Made by a program: the position numbers and the translations under genes
Notes under the pieces: model-generated
Seen by the model: only the letters and a program-made list of their open reading frames with translations
Told to the model about the DNA's origin: nothing
Database searches by the model: none
Assembly: GCF_011440275.1 (NCBI RefSeq)
Contig: NZ_JAAOIV010000010.1
Span: forward strand, 122,560 to 186,559
DNA: 64,000 nucleotides
DNA from: Metallococcus carri
GTDB taxonomy: Bacteria > Actinomycetota > Actinomycetes > Actinomycetales > Dermatophilaceae
Direction of reading: 5' to 3'
Shown here: piece by piece, positions 46,394 through 56,308 of the stretch
Position numbering within the stretch: position 1 is the first letter of the stretch
Layout of the letters: each line of letters opens with the position of its first letter

Positions 46394-47419
46394 ATGAGCC
46401 GATCAAGCTCGAAGACCCGGCGAGATGCTCGGGCAGCGAGCGTGACTGCTCGTAGTGCCCAGAGTTCCGGCATCGTCAAGTGCTACGTCGAGCGGTTCGA
46501 GAATGCGGTCGGCGCGCCTGACCTCCGTCTTCGCGAGAAGTCGACCAAACGGCTCGTGCGAGTTCTGACTGATAACCAGATGCTCAGGTCATTCGCTCCG
46601 CTGTCGAACCTGTTGCACGACTGCTACGCGCATGGAGGCGGGCTCGTTGAGCCGCGGAGTCGCACAGAGTACATCGCTATCTCCGCGCCGATCGTGAAAC
46701 AGGGCGCTCAAGAGATCGCTGTGGCGTTCGAGGGCTTCTCGGTGAAGGTTCACATCGTGAAGGCGGACGTCGCATCTCCTCCGACATCCGTGTGGGCCTA
46801 CATCGAGGAGTACCCCTTCGATGACGAAGGCCTTGGTCTACGTCTTCGCCAGAAGGTCACGGGCCGGAAGATTGAGATGTACGGCAAGAACCAGGACCAC
46901 TTGCTCACATTCCTCAGCAGTCCGCAGTTCACAGGTGCCGACAAGCACATGCCGAACATCTACCAGAAGGACGGCTTTGACGACTACGTGCTGGTTTCCG
47001 GAGGTGCGGCCACGGACTCCTACGACGTGTTGCTCTTCAACGACGGCGCCGAGCTCACTTATCTGCTTGGCCCGACACCCGACACCGCATATAGGGACGC
47101 GTTCCGTGAGCTCGCGGATGAGTCAGCGCCCGAGGCGCACGCACGTACCGCACAGACGCACTTCGACACGGGCCGCTACCGCGAGGCCGTGCTCGCCGCG
47201 CGACTTGCTGTGGAGACGGCGTGCGGCGGACGTGGGTCGGATGTGAAGCGCCGGCTTGCTGATGCTCCTGCTGACGTCGCGGCTGCGGGTGATGCGCTGT
47301 ACGGGAAGCGCCATATCGCCGTCCATGAGGGCGACACGCGGGTCGAGCAACCCGACGCCACACAGGCGATCCTCGCGATGCGCAGCGTCCTCGCCTACCT
47401 AGAGTCAAACAGTTCCTAA
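46394..47419 (+). CDS. Protein with C-terminal HEPN-like domain
   Basis: 341 residues. The first ~240 are unrecognised alpha/beta sequence with short runs such as YIAISAPIVKQGAQEIAVAF. Residues about 255-340 look like a HEPN helical bundle: HFDTGRYREAVLAARLAVET, then LYGKRHIAVHEGD with the R-x4-H motif used by HEPN RNases, then a closing helix AILAMRSVLAYLE. HEPN domains in defence islands often cut RNA upon infection. It lies 106 bp before the Hachiman-like pair on the same strand and may act with it or with the ImmA/IrrE pair (inference). Confidence 0.65.
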   Translation: MSRSSSKTRRDARAASVTARSAQSSGIVKCYVERFENAVGAPDLRLREKSTKRLVRVLTDNQMLRSFAPLSNLLHDCYAHGGGLVEPRSRTEYIAISAPIVKQGAQEIAVAFEGFSVKVHIVKADVASPPTSVWAYIEEYPFDDEGLGLRLRQKVTGRKIEMYGKNQDHLLTFLSSPQFTGADKHMPNIYQKDGFDDYVLVSGGAATDSYDVLLFNDGAELTYLLGPTPDTAYRDAFRELADESAPEAHARTAQTHFDTGRYREAVLAARLAVETACGGRGSDVKRRLADAPADVAAAGDALYGKRHIAVHEGDTRVEQPDATQAILAMRSVLAYLESNSS

Positions 47420-47525
47420 CCCGGCGGGTTCAGGATCTAGTTGTCCCCTTCGCGGAGCGCCGCTTTGCTTCGGAGGCAATGGGATGGTTTGAGTTCAGTA
47501 GCTGAGCTTCTGCCACGATTGAGGG

Positions 47526-48296
47526 ATGGCACCGCTTTCTTCGTGGACGACTTCCACGCGCGAGCCGCTGAGGCGGCACGCGATGGTGCACATGGTTGCC
47601 CCGCCGGCGACCATCGGGTCGGGGGTCGACTGGGCTGCGTCACAGATCCCGAACCAGTACACGGGTCCGGACCGCGTCGCCGCGATCCTCGCCGATCTGG
47701 GGAAGCCTGCTGCGGCCGAATACCTGGAAGGGAAGCTCCCTACAAGCAAGCGCACCCGCTCAGGCGACCTCGGAGAGATTCTCGGAGCGCAGTACGCGGC
47801 GCTTGAGCTGGGGTTTCGAGTCGTAGAACGCCTGCGGTGGAAGGACCACCGCGAGATGTCGATGCGTGGCGATGACCTGGTTGGGGTGCGCGCGGCCACC
47901 AACGGATCGCTCGAATTGCTGAAGGGCGAAGCCAAGAGCCGTGCGACGCTCGGAACGGCGACGGTCATAGACGCGGACCTTGCGCTCAGACGCGATCGAG
48001 GACGCCCATCGCCTCACGCTCTCAGCTTCGTCGCTGACCGACTTCACGAACTCGGCGAGCATGCATTGGCGAACCTTGTCGACGACGCTCAACTGACTAC
48101 AGGGATCAGCCAACGGCAGGTGGTGCAACTGCTCTTCACCTTCACGGGCAACGACCCACGCAACCTCCTTCGGACAAACACGACCGCATATCGAGGCGGC
48201 GTAAAGCGCCTCGCCGTCGGCCTGCAGGTCTCAGAGCATCAAGCGTTCATCGCGAACGTGTACTCGAAAGCGATCGCCAATGCCCGAGACAGTTGA
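47526..48296 (+). CDS. hamA: HamA-like DUF1837 nuclease (Hachiman)
   Basis: 256 residues. Features match HamA/DUF1837: RSGDLGEILGAQYAALELGF near 77, RGDDLVGVR near 113 supplying an aspartate, and LELLKGEAKSRATLGTA near 130 with the E-x-K of a PD-(D/E)xK nuclease. In Hachiman, HamA is the effector nuclease restrained by the HamB helicase. The start at 47526 has only GAGGG adjacent; an internal Met near residue 20 is possible. It overlaps the helicase gene by 17 bp. Confidence 0.82.
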   Translation: MAPLSSWTTSTREPLRRHAMVHMVAPPATIGSGVDWAASQIPNQYTGPDRVAAILADLGKPAAAEYLEGKLPTSKRTRSGDLGEILGAQYAALELGFRVVERLRWKDHREMSMRGDDLVGVRAATNGSLELLKGEAKSRATLGTATVIDADLALRRDRGRPSPHALSFVADRLHELGEHALANLVDDAQLTTGISQRQVVQLLFTFTGNDPRNLLRTNTTAYRGGVKRLAVGLQVSEHQAFIANVYSKAIANARDS

Positions 48297-51200
48297 GAAC
48301 ATTGAGGCCGCGATCGAGGAGGCGACCACCCCCGGCTTTCGCGAACAGCTTCTCGCGCGCGGCGAAGCCCGGTCGATGATATGGCGTGACGGCGTCCTGC
48401 CCGAGGGCTCGCCCGCGTTCGATCAGCTGCTCAGCTACGACCTTCTCTCCTACGGCTATTCGCTCCTGGGCCTGGGGCTACGTCTCGTGGAGGCGAATGG
48501 GTCGCGAAGCCTCGCCCAACGCGCCTTCGAGGGCGCAGCCACAGCCATCGAATCAGTCGTCGCCAGAGGACCTAACTCGCGCGAACGGGGCTTCCACCGT
48601 GTCGTCGCCGCAGCCGCCTACCACCTCGGCAGTTACTCCGCGCGGGCATACTCGCTGCTTCAGACAGCGCTCGATTCCGGTGAAGTCACGATTGGCGAGC
48701 GATCCCTCATCCACATCATCCGCAGAGAACTCGACACCCTGGACGCGCTCATCCTGAGCCACCGCGAGGAGGACGTGGCAGCAGACGCCAACCTGGTTGA
48801 GACGTTGCGCGGGCTCTTCGAGCCCACGAGCGATGAGGACCAGGACGCTGACAGCGGCGACACCGATGTTATCGACGTCGTCGACCTCGCACTGACGGAC
48901 GCGTTCGTCGGTGCGATCAGCATGGCGCTGCTTGCGTTCGAGCGGGGCGAGCAAGCGCTGCTGGATGAGGCCCTCAGTACACTGCAGGTCGGTCTAGGAG
49001 CCGCCAGCGAACTGAACATGGTTCCGCAGTGGTGGTGCCATCGACTTGCGATTCACCTACTCCGCGGCCTCTGGGAGGCCAGTTTCCATCGCCTGCTCCC
49101 GGACAGTCCCATCGACGGTGATGGCGGCGACTGGGCACGGCTGCGTGCGACGTTCATCGCATCCCTCTTCCGGAGGCGACGCTCGGAGATCGACCTATGG
49201 CCGTCGCAGCTCGCCGCCGCAGAGCGGGTACTGAACACCAGCGAGAACCTGGTGTTGTCTCTCCCGACGAGCGCCGGCAAGACCCGGATTGCCGAACTTT
49301 GCATCCTCGCGTGCCTAGCCGAGGGCCGGCGGGTTGTGTTCGTAACCCCATTGCGGGCGCTGTCAGCCCAGACCGAAACGGCCCTGCAACGCACCTTCAC
49401 CCCTCTGGGGAAGACCGTCACATCCCTCTACGGCGCGATCGGGGCCAGCAGCGCCGACGAGGATTTGCTGCGAGAGAGGGACATCGTCGTCGCCACTCCC
49501 GAGAAGCTCGACTTCGCCCTGCGCAACGACCCAACACTCCTCGACGACGTAGGGCTTGTCGTCCTCGACGAGGGGCACATGATCGGGGCGGATGAACGTG
49601 AGGTCCGATACGAAGTTCAGGTACAACGACTGCTGCGCCGTGAGGATGCGGCCACCAGACGTATAATCTGCCTCTCGGCGATCCTGCCAGACGGAGACGA
49701 AGTCGAGGACTTCGTCAACTGGCTCACCGATGACCAACCCGACGGTCTCATCGCGAGCTCGTGGCGGCCGACGAAACTTCGCTATGGCGAAGTGATTTGG
49801 CAAGGCGATCGAGCCCGCCTGAGCATCATCGTGGGAGACGAGGAGCCCTTCGTGCCCCGGTTCCTCGAACCCTTCGTTCCACCGATCGGTCGCAGGACGA
49901 CGCCCTTCCCCAAGGATCCGCAGGAGCTGACGCTGGCTACCGCCTGGCGGCTCGTCGACGAGGGGCAGACCGTCCTGATCTTCTGCCCACTCAAGTCATC
50001 GGTGAACGCCTTTGCCAAAGTCATCGTCGACCTTCATGCCCGCGGAGCACTCGGGAGTGTCTTCGAAGGAGATCCGGGCGACCTCGCCTCCGCCATCACG
50101 ATCGGAGAGGAATGGTTCGGCCGAGATCACCCGATCCTCGCCTGTCTGAGACTCGGTGTAGCGATTCATCACGGATCGCTGCCCGCACCCTACCGACGAG
50201 AGGTTGAAAGGCTGCTACAGCGAGGAGCGCTGAAGGTTACGGTCTCTTCACCGACCCTCACCCAGGGACTCAACCTCTCGGCCAGTGCGCTCGTAATGCA
50301 CAGCCTCTGGCGCAACCGGGAACTGATCAAGGCGTCTGAGTTTCGCAACATCGTCGGCAGAGCCGGCCGAGCGTTCGTGGACTCCGTCGGCCTCGTCGTC
50401 CACCCAATCTTCAAGGATGTGTCCCGAGGGAGGCGGAATTGGAGGCAGCTGGTCGAGGACACGGCTCTGCGCGACATGGAAAGCGGCCTACTGCAACTGG
50501 TGGTGAACCTGTTCGCCCGGATGCAGGCTAAGCACGGTCTCCGGAACCTGGACGCGCTGCTGGAATACGTCGCCGGTACAGCGGCGTGGGATTACCCAGA
50601 AGTTGTAGCCGAGAGCGAGGAGGAAGCTGAGCGTTCCCGAACTGCGTGGCGCTCGCAGCTCGCTAGCCTCGACAACGCCCTCCTCAGTCTGCTCAACGAT
50701 TCCGCGGTTGCGGAGGACGGAGTCGAGGGGGCTCTCGATGACGTGCTCGCCTCGTCCCTTTGGGCTAGGAGCTTGGTTCGACGGCAGGAGCCCGTTCAGA
50801 CAGCGCTTCGAGCCGGTCTGACCGCGCGTGCGCGCTTCCTCTGGAGCCAGTCAACTGCGGCCCAGCGCCGAGGGTACTTCCTTGCGGGGGTCGGTCTCGA
50901 GACCGGACGCCAACTCGATGAGCACGCCAGCATCTTGGAGCAGTATCTGCGCGACGCAGACGAGGACATCCGAATCGGCGACCCCGATGCCGCAATCGAT
51001 GCCCTAACGAGCTTCGCCAGGATCGCATTCGGCATTCACCCCTTCGCGCCCCGCGCTCTTCCTCCACATTGGGAAGGCGTCCTCGCTGGTTGGCTTCGCG
51101 GCGAGGACCCCTCGCAGATAGCGGGGGAGGAGGTCACGGACACGCTGGAGTTCATTGAGGACTCGCTGGCGTACAGGCTGCCATGGGCGCTGGAAGCGGT

Positions 51201-51780
51201 CCGGGTCCGAGCGACCGCCCACGAAGAGCCTCTCGGCGATCTTTGGGCGCTCCTCACCGACCAGCACGGACTCGCAGTTGCGGCGCTAGAAACAGGGACG
51301 CTGAACCGTTCGGCCGCGCTGCTCATGCAGGCCGGATTCTCTTCCCGAGCCGGTGCTCTCGCCGCGGTCACTGCCGGAGATGGCGCCTTCACGACCGTGT
51401 CGGAGCTTCACCAGTGGATGAACTCGGAGGAGGTCCGGCGACGCGCAGGCGACTCGCACTGGCCGACTGTGTCATCTTACGATCTCTGGGTCGGTTTCAT
51501 CGGCCGTAGCACTGCTGCGCCGGAGAGGACCTGGATCAACACGATCGAGGATGCCGCAGTGGCCTGGCTCCCCGATCATCAGCCGAGTAGTGGGACGCCG
51601 TATCGGGCTGTGTCCCTTGCGAACGGGGAGACCATTCTCCAGGCCGCTGACGGTCGACGGGCCGGTCTGCTTGAGGAACCGCTCAATCCGAATCGGCGCG
51701 GCTTGCTCACAGTCGCCGGGGCCAGCCCTGCCAATGTCGTCGAACTTCGCTATCGAGGCCCATCCGACCTTCATGCATAG
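48280..51780 (+). CDS. hamB: HamB-like superfamily 2 helicase (Hachiman)
   Basis: 1166 residues. A ~310-residue helical N-terminus precedes the motor: Walker A LPTSAGKTR near 328, VVLDEGHMIG (DEGH box) near 427, CLSAILPDG near 463, QGLNLSASALVMHS near 665 and VGRAGRAF near 690. The C-terminal ~400 residues are largely helical. In Hachiman the helicase patrols DNA and releases HamA when it meets damaged or phage DNA (known for the family). This copy is longer than typical HamB, with most excess at the two ends. Confidence 0.85.
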   Translation: MPETVENIEAAIEEATTPGFREQLLARGEARSMIWRDGVLPEGSPAFDQLLSYDLLSYGYSLLGLGLRLVEANGSRSLAQRAFEGAATAIESVVARGPNSRERGFHRVVAAAAYHLGSYSARAYSLLQTALDSGEVTIGERSLIHIIRRELDTLDALILSHREEDVAADANLVETLRGLFEPTSDEDQDADSGDTDVIDVVDLALTDAFVGAISMALLAFERGEQALLDEALSTLQVGLGAASELNMVPQWWCHRLAIHLLRGLWEASFHRLLPDSPIDGDGGDWARLRATFIASLFRRRRSEIDLWPSQLAAAERVLNTSENLVLSLPTSAGKTRIAELCILACLAEGRRVVFVTPLRALSAQTETALQRTFTPLGKTVTSLYGAIGASSADEDLLRERDIVVATPEKLDFALRNDPTLLDDVGLVVLDEGHMIGADEREVRYEVQVQRLLRREDAATRRIICLSAILPDGDEVEDFVNWLTDDQPDGLIASSWRPTKLRYGEVIWQGDRARLSIIVGDEEPFVPRFLEPFVPPIGRRTTPFPKDPQELTLATAWRLVDEGQTVLIFCPLKSSVNAFAKVIVDLHARGALGSVFEGDPGDLASAITIGEEWFGRDHPILACLRLGVAIHHGSLPAPYRREVERLLQRGALKVTVSSPTLTQGLNLSASALVMHSLWRNRELIKASEFRNIVGRAGRAFVDSVGLVVHPIFKDVSRGRRNWRQLVEDTALRDMESGLLQLVVNLFARMQAKHGLRNLDALLEYVAGTAAWDYPEVVAESEEEAERSRTAWRSQLASLDNALLSLLNDSAVAEDGVEGALDDVLASSLWARSLVRRQEPVQTALRAGLTARARFLWSQSTAAQRRGYFLAGVGLETGRQLDEHASILEQYLRDADEDIRIGDPDAAIDALTSFARIAFGIHPFAPRALPPHWEGVLAGWLRGEDPSQIAGEEVTDTLEFIEDSLAYRLPWALEAVRVRATAHEEPLGDLWALLTDQHGLAVAALETGTLNRSAALLMQAGFSSRAGALAAVTAGDGAFTTVSELHQWMNSEEVRRRAGDSHWPTVSSYDLWVGFIGRSTAAPERTWINTIEDAAVAWLPDHQPSSGTPYRAVSLANGETILQAADGRRAGLLEEPLNPNRRGLLTVAGASPANVVELRYRGPSDLHA

Positions 51781-52050
51781 CGGTGTCGCGTGAGTCCCAG
51801 ATCAGGCGAGCATTACTGCGAGAAAATGTAAGGGGGATTGCAGCGAATACCACATGGACTATCTGACGCCGCTACGCGGCCGTTTTGGGACAACCCTCAA
51901 GGACATCCTCGCTGGAACGCCGGCCGTCAGCGGTCCTGGCGTGTCGAGTTCCTGGGAGGTGGAGGCGCAGGCCATGATTGTTGGTGACATGACTCCATGA
52001 CGATCTAGGCGATCCGCCCAGCCGAGCACCGCCAGAGAGCGAGGCCGGCA

Positions 52051-53295
52051 ATGGCAGAAGCACCCGTTGATCTACCATCGGGTGACTCCCGGTGGTACCG
52101 CACCGACTTCCAGGTCGCCAGCCCAATGGGTGGGTTCAAGCTCCCCGGAGCGGACCTCCTCACACCCGAGGGGAGGGCAACGGCGGCAGCGAGCTACGTC
52201 GCTCTCATCAAGGAAGCGGGCATCGAGGTCTTTGCAGTCACGGATCACAACTCGACGGCGATGTTGGAGGAAGTGCGGACAGCAGCTCGTACCGCAGGCC
52301 TGGTCATGTTCCCGGGTATGGAGCTGAGCACCGGCACGGGCTCGGATGGAGTTCACCTTCTTCTACTCGGAGACCCTGATGCCGACATCCAGCAACTCAC
52401 CAATGAGTGGATGAAAGCGGCCGACTTCTCGAAGGATCACCCAGCCTTCAACGACCAAGGGCAGCATCTGCCGAGTCATAGGTCGATGATTGACATTCTT
52501 GACAGCTTGCCTGAGGACACTCTCGCGATCGCGCCTCACATCCTCACGGAGAACGGTGTTGCAAGCGGTGACTCGATCAAAGAAAGTTCGATCAAGTGGC
52601 GTTGCCTTCACCACGATCGACTGGAGGCAGTTGACGTTGGTGCACCGAACGGCAAGAGCGAAAGCGGATTCAACTCGAAGTTCCGTGCCCGTGAGCTCGA
52701 CAACTTCCCGGCGGTCCATCGGATGGCGTACGTCTCCACCTCAGACGCATACTCGCCCGAGCAACTTGAGCGTCACACGTGGGTCCGTATGCATAAGCCA
52801 GACCTGGCCTCCCTGCGCCAGGCACTCCTCGATCACGAGGCACGGATATTCTGCGATTGGGACACACGCCTGGCGGGTGACCCCGACGGCGTCAAACATG
52901 CGTATGTAAGGTCCATCCGGCTGGAAGGACTGTCAACTTCCAGCAGTACGCTCGAGGTTGAGTTCGATCCACGCATCACGGTCGTCATCGGCAGTCGCGG
53001 TTCGGGTAAGAGCACGATTATCCAAGGGCTTCGAGCGCTCTATGGCGGAGACACGAACCTTCCTGAATCAGTCCATCAGGAGTCGGCACGCTATCAAGAA
53101 GAGGTGTTCCGCGATGCCACCATCACCAGCTCCTTCGTTGAGTCCTTGAGCAGTGCCGAGGACACAGCAACGTGGCAGCTCGCATCCGGGACTCAAACGG
53201 CGCTCGACCATTCGCTCATCAATGTGCGAGTAGTCAGCCAGAAGGAACTGTTCGAGCGAACTAGGGCGTGTCTCCTAACTTTGGGTGGCGGTTGA
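52051..53295 (+). pseudogene. TrlF-like PHP-ATPase, cut by an IS element
   Basis: The frame gives 414 residues: a PHP phosphoesterase domain (VTDHNSTAM near 66, FPGMELS near 88, IAPHILTENG near 160) joined to an ABC/SMC-type ATPase beginning VVIGSRGSGKSTIIQGLRA near 311. TrlF proteins are normally near 900-1000 residues. Here the sequence is native to about 53260, then enters the IS5-family end and stops after RACLLTLGGG at 53295. The coiled-coil and C-terminal ATPase half are gone, so it is surely inactive as an ATPase. Confidence 0.85.
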
Positions 53296-53890
53296 GGGCA
53301 GGCTGGTTGGGTGCCGCGTACTCGTACTCTTTCGGATGCTGCTTGGGCTCGGATCGAGCCGTTGATGCCGGCGGCCTCGGCGAAGGGTGGTCGGCCGTTC
53401 CAGGAGCATCGGCGGGTGCTGGAGGGGATCGTGTGGCGGTTCCGGACGGGGTCGCCGTGGCGGGATCTGCCGGCGGAGTTCGGACCGTGGCAGACAGTAT
53501 GGAAGCGACACCGCCGCTTCAGCGGCGACGGCACCTGGGATCGGATCTACGCGGAGATCCTCGCCGACGCGGACGCAGCTGGCGAGATCGACTGGGCAGT
53601 CAGCGTCGACTCGACCATCAACCGTGCGCATCAGCACGCCACGAACCTCCCCGCGACACGGGGGGCTCTATCGAGTTACAAGAATCTGCGCGAGGAACCG
53701 TCTGACCATGCGATCGGCCGGTCCCGCGGCGGATTGAGTACGAAGATCCATCACCTCGTCGACGGCCGCGGGCTGCCGCTGGTCGTGCTCGTCGGGCCCG
53801 GGCAAGCGGGCGATGCGCCGATGTTCCCGGTGCTCATGGGACACCTCAAGGTCACGCGTCGAGCCTACGGAAGGCCACGGACACCGGATC
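53261..53890 (+). mobile_element. IS5-family element, left part only
   Basis: Begins with the terminal sequence CTAGGGCGTGTCTCCTAA at 53261. The same 14 bases CTAGGGCGTGTCTC open the element at 63726. The transposase frame follows directly. Identity to an IS ends near 53885-53890, where the second half of the transposase and the other terminal repeat are missing. The element interrupts the TrlF-like gene. Confidence 0.85.
53311..53890 (+). pseudogene. IS5-family transposase, N-terminal two-thirds
   Basis: From GTG 53311 the protein shows the DUF4096 N-terminus (LSDAAWARIEPLMPAASAKG) and the start of the DDE domain (VSVDSTINRAHQHATN, then GRSRGGLSTKIHHLVDGRGL). It runs to GRPRTPDR and then leaves the family. 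The final segment with the last catalytic glutamate is absent, but an equivalent segment is seen at 63726-64000 on the other strand. Confidence 0.88.
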
Positions 53891-53905
53891 GACCGGCCCC
53901 GGACG

Positions 53906-53924
53906 CCGGCGCCGGTCGCGATCC
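53906..53924. repeat. 19-bp direct repeat, left copy
   Basis: CCGGCGCCGGTCGCGATCC is identical to 62371-62389. It lies just past the broken end of the IS and before the GntR gene. The two copies bracket the complete GntR-to-HAD gene set and nothing else. Confidence 0.8.
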
Positions 53925-54058
53925 CGATCCCCCACGCTTGACAAAGCGAGCGGACACCGTGGAAGCTTCGACCGGCGCGCGCGCGAGACGCGCCTGCCGA
54001 AGCGGGGCTCCCCCATTGCGCGCTCCGGAACCGATCGATCCGCAGACGGAGGAGCACG

Positions 54059-54817
54059 ATGCCCGATTCCCGCGAGCCGGCGTACCGCTACCGGCAGGTC
54101 GCCGAGGCGCTGAGGGATCGGATACAGGGCGGAGAGTGGGTTCCGGGCGAGCGCATCCCCACCGAGGCGGCGCTCGCCGCGGAGTTCGACGTCAATCGGC
54201 TCACCGTCCGTCAGGCGATCACGCAGCTGCGCATCATCGGGCTCGTCGACACCCGGCAGGGCAGCGGCACGTACGTCGCCAACCCCGTGCCGCTGCTCGA
54301 GGTGTCGATGGCGTCGGACGACGATGTCGACCACGGGAGCCTGCGCGCGACCGCTCACCCCGCCGTCGGCCACGTGCACGAGCGGCTGCTGTCGGTCACC
54401 CCGGACGCCGATGCGCAGGCCGCCGCGCTGCTGTCGGTGCCTGCCTCGCGGCTCTTCCGGATCGCGACGCTGCTCGAGTCCGACGAGACTCTCTACGCCG
54501 TGTGCGACTACTGGATCGACGGCGACCGGTTCCCGGGGATCGCCGACGGCTGGGACGACGGCGAGACGATGGGGATGCGGCTGCAGTCGGAGTTCGACGT
54601 CACCGCGTACTACTCGTGGCGGCGATTCCGGGCCGATGCCGCCGATCCGGCCATCGCCTCCCAGCTGGGAGTGACCGTCGGTGCGCCGCTGCTCATCCGC
54701 GACGGCGTCTCGCACGACGAGCACGGCTCACCCGTGTACTACGTCGTGCGGCGCATGCGCGGGGATCGGGTGGCGTACACGGTCAACTACCTCGACCGCC
54801 CGACGCGCGACCGGTAG
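54059..54817 (+). CDS. GntR/HutC-family regulator (UTRA domain)
   Basis: 252 residues from ATG 54059 with GGAGGAG about 6 bases upstream. A winged helix (about 8-75: YRQVAEALRDRIQGGEWVPG, LTVRQAITQL, DTRQGSGTYVA) is followed by a UTRA ligand-binding domain (about 95-245). HutC/PhnF-type members sense small metabolites of the pathway they control. It is first in the operon and a possible operator lies upstream of the next gene (54896-54913). Confidence 0.92.
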   Translation: MPDSREPAYRYRQVAEALRDRIQGGEWVPGERIPTEAALAAEFDVNRLTVRQAITQLRIIGLVDTRQGSGTYVANPVPLLEVSMASDDDVDHGSLRATAHPAVGHVHERLLSVTPDADAQAAALLSVPASRLFRIATLLESDETLYAVCDYWIDGDRFPGIADGWDDGETMGMRLQSEFDVTAYYSWRRFRADAADPAIASQLGVTVGAPLLIRDGVSHDEHGSPVYYVVRRMRGDRVAYTVNYLDRPTRDR

Positions 54818-54895
54818 CCGCGCACGACCCACACGGGAGGACGGGCCGGCGGGACGTTCAGAGGACGTTCAGCCCAACGCCGCGCTCGATTCATC

Positions 54896-54913
54896 TAGAC
54901 AACTTACGGTCTA
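54896..54913. promoter_or_regulatory. Possible GntR operator
   Basis: TAGAC and GTCTA are inverted across 8 bases (54896-54900 and 54909-54913), in an A/T-richer patch 94 bp upstream of the solute-binding protein gene. GTCTA half-sites fit the general GntR/HutC preference for GT-TA-AC patterns. Confidence 0.45.
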
Positions 54914-55006
54914 TCTCGCAAGCCCACCTGCGCCCGGAGCCGGCTCACGCGATCTCGCGACCTGCGCCGCGCGGGCACCTCACGAGATGAACCTGGAGTC
55001 GCAGCC

Positions 55007-56308
55007 ATGCCGAGGAAGCCTGTCCTTCTCACCGGTGCACTTGCACTGGTCCTGACCCTGACGGCCTGCGGTGCCGGCCCCGCCGATGAGACCGGCGACG
55101 ACGGCGCGGAGCTCGTCACCGAGGTGACGGAGGAGACGACCGTCACCATGTGGCACACCCTCACCGGGCACCACCAAGAGGCGCTCGAGGCGCAGATCGC
55201 GCAGTTCAACGCCGAGCACGAGAACATGCGGATCGAGGCGCAGGCGCAGCCGCTCACCGACTTCGACTCGAAGGTGCAGCAGGCCGTCCGCAACGGCACG
55301 GGCCCGAACATGATCAGCGGCTACCCGAACATCGCGTCGTCGTACATCGACGACGGCTTCCTCGTGGACTTCACGCCCTACGTCGAGGACGAGGAGATCG
55401 GGATCCCCGACTTCGAAGACAAGATCATGCCCGGCGTGTACGCGGAGGCGTCGCAGTGGGACGACCGCCTCTACCTCTTCCCGCAGGCGCGCACCGGCGA
55501 GGTCCTCTTCTACAACAAGACCATGTACGACCAGCTCGGGCTGGACGTACCGCAGACCTGGACCGAGCTCGCCGAGAACAGCCGCGCCATCACCGAGGAG
55601 ACCGGCAAGCCGGCGTTCGGATTCGACTCCGTCGTCGACGGGGTGCTGCTGCAGGTGATGCAGCGCGGCGGCTCGCTCGTCGATCCGGAGTCGATGACCT
55701 CGACGATCAACTCCGACACGACCACCGCGGTCTTCGAGGACCTGCAGTCGCTGTACGAGGACGGCGTGTACCGGCTCGTGGGCGAGGACCAGTACTTCTC
55801 CAACCCGTTCGGCGCCGAGGCGGTGTACTCGTACATCGGATCGAGCGCGGGATTCGAGTTCGTCGCCGACGCCGTCGGAGACAAGTTCGAGGTGGGCGTG
55901 GCGCCGGTGCCGCAGGAGGGCGGCACCCCCTACGTGAACTCGTGGGGCGGCTTCGGCATGGTGTTCGACACGACGCCCGAGGAGAACCTCGTGGCCTACA
56001 CCTACTACAAGTGGCTCACCATGACCCCGGAGGTCGCCGCCCAGTCGTCGATCGACTACGGATCGGTTCCCGCCTCGCTCGAGGCGCAGCAGACCCCCGA
56101 GTTCGTGCAGTTCATGGAGGAGAACCCAGTGATGGGGGCGCTCGCAGAGAGCCTCGAGAACGTGGGTTACATCCCCGCGGTCACCGGCAGCGAGACGGCG
56201 CGCAGCTCGCTCGATCGCGCGGCGCAGCAGATCCTGCTGGGCGAGAGCGACATCGCGACCGCGCTCGAGGCCGCAGAGACCGAGACGAACCGGGCGATGG
56301 CCGAATGA
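55007..56308 (+). CDS. ABC transporter solute-binding lipoprotein (family 1)
   Basis: 433 residues. A lipoprotein signal with lipobox LTLTAC places the cysteine near residue 21. The mature part is a family 1 binding protein: TMWHTLTGHHQEALEAQIAQ, AQFNAEHE-type helix, NMISGYPNIASSYIDDG and GEVLFYNKTMYDQLGLDVP. It is close in style to UgpB (glycerol-3-phosphate) and sugar-binding proteins. It would capture the substrate outside the membrane for the two permeases downstream. Confidence 0.92.
   Translation: MPRKPVLLTGALALVLTLTACGAGPADETGDDGAELVTEVTEETTVTMWHTLTGHHQEALEAQIAQFNAEHENMRIEAQAQPLTDFDSKVQQAVRNGTGPNMISGYPNIASSYIDDGFLVDFTPYVEDEEIGIPDFEDKIMPGVYAEASQWDDRLYLFPQARTGEVLFYNKTMYDQLGLDVPQTWTELAENSRAITEETGKPAFGFDSVVDGVLLQVMQRGGSLVDPESMTSTINSDTTTAVFEDLQSLYEDGVYRLVGEDQYFSNPFGAEAVYSYIGSSAGFEFVADAVGDKFEVGVAPVPQEGGTPYVNSWGGFGMVFDTTPEENLVAYTYYKWLTMTPEVAAQSSIDYGSVPASLEAQQTPEFVQFMEENPVMGALAESLENVGYIPAVTGSETARSSLDRAAQQILLGESDIATALEAAETETNRAMAE

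Noticed and set aside
53311..54990. 559-residue frame running from the transposase through the GntR gene
   Set aside because: After about 53890 it is out of frame with the real GntR gene and becomes arginine-rich shadow.
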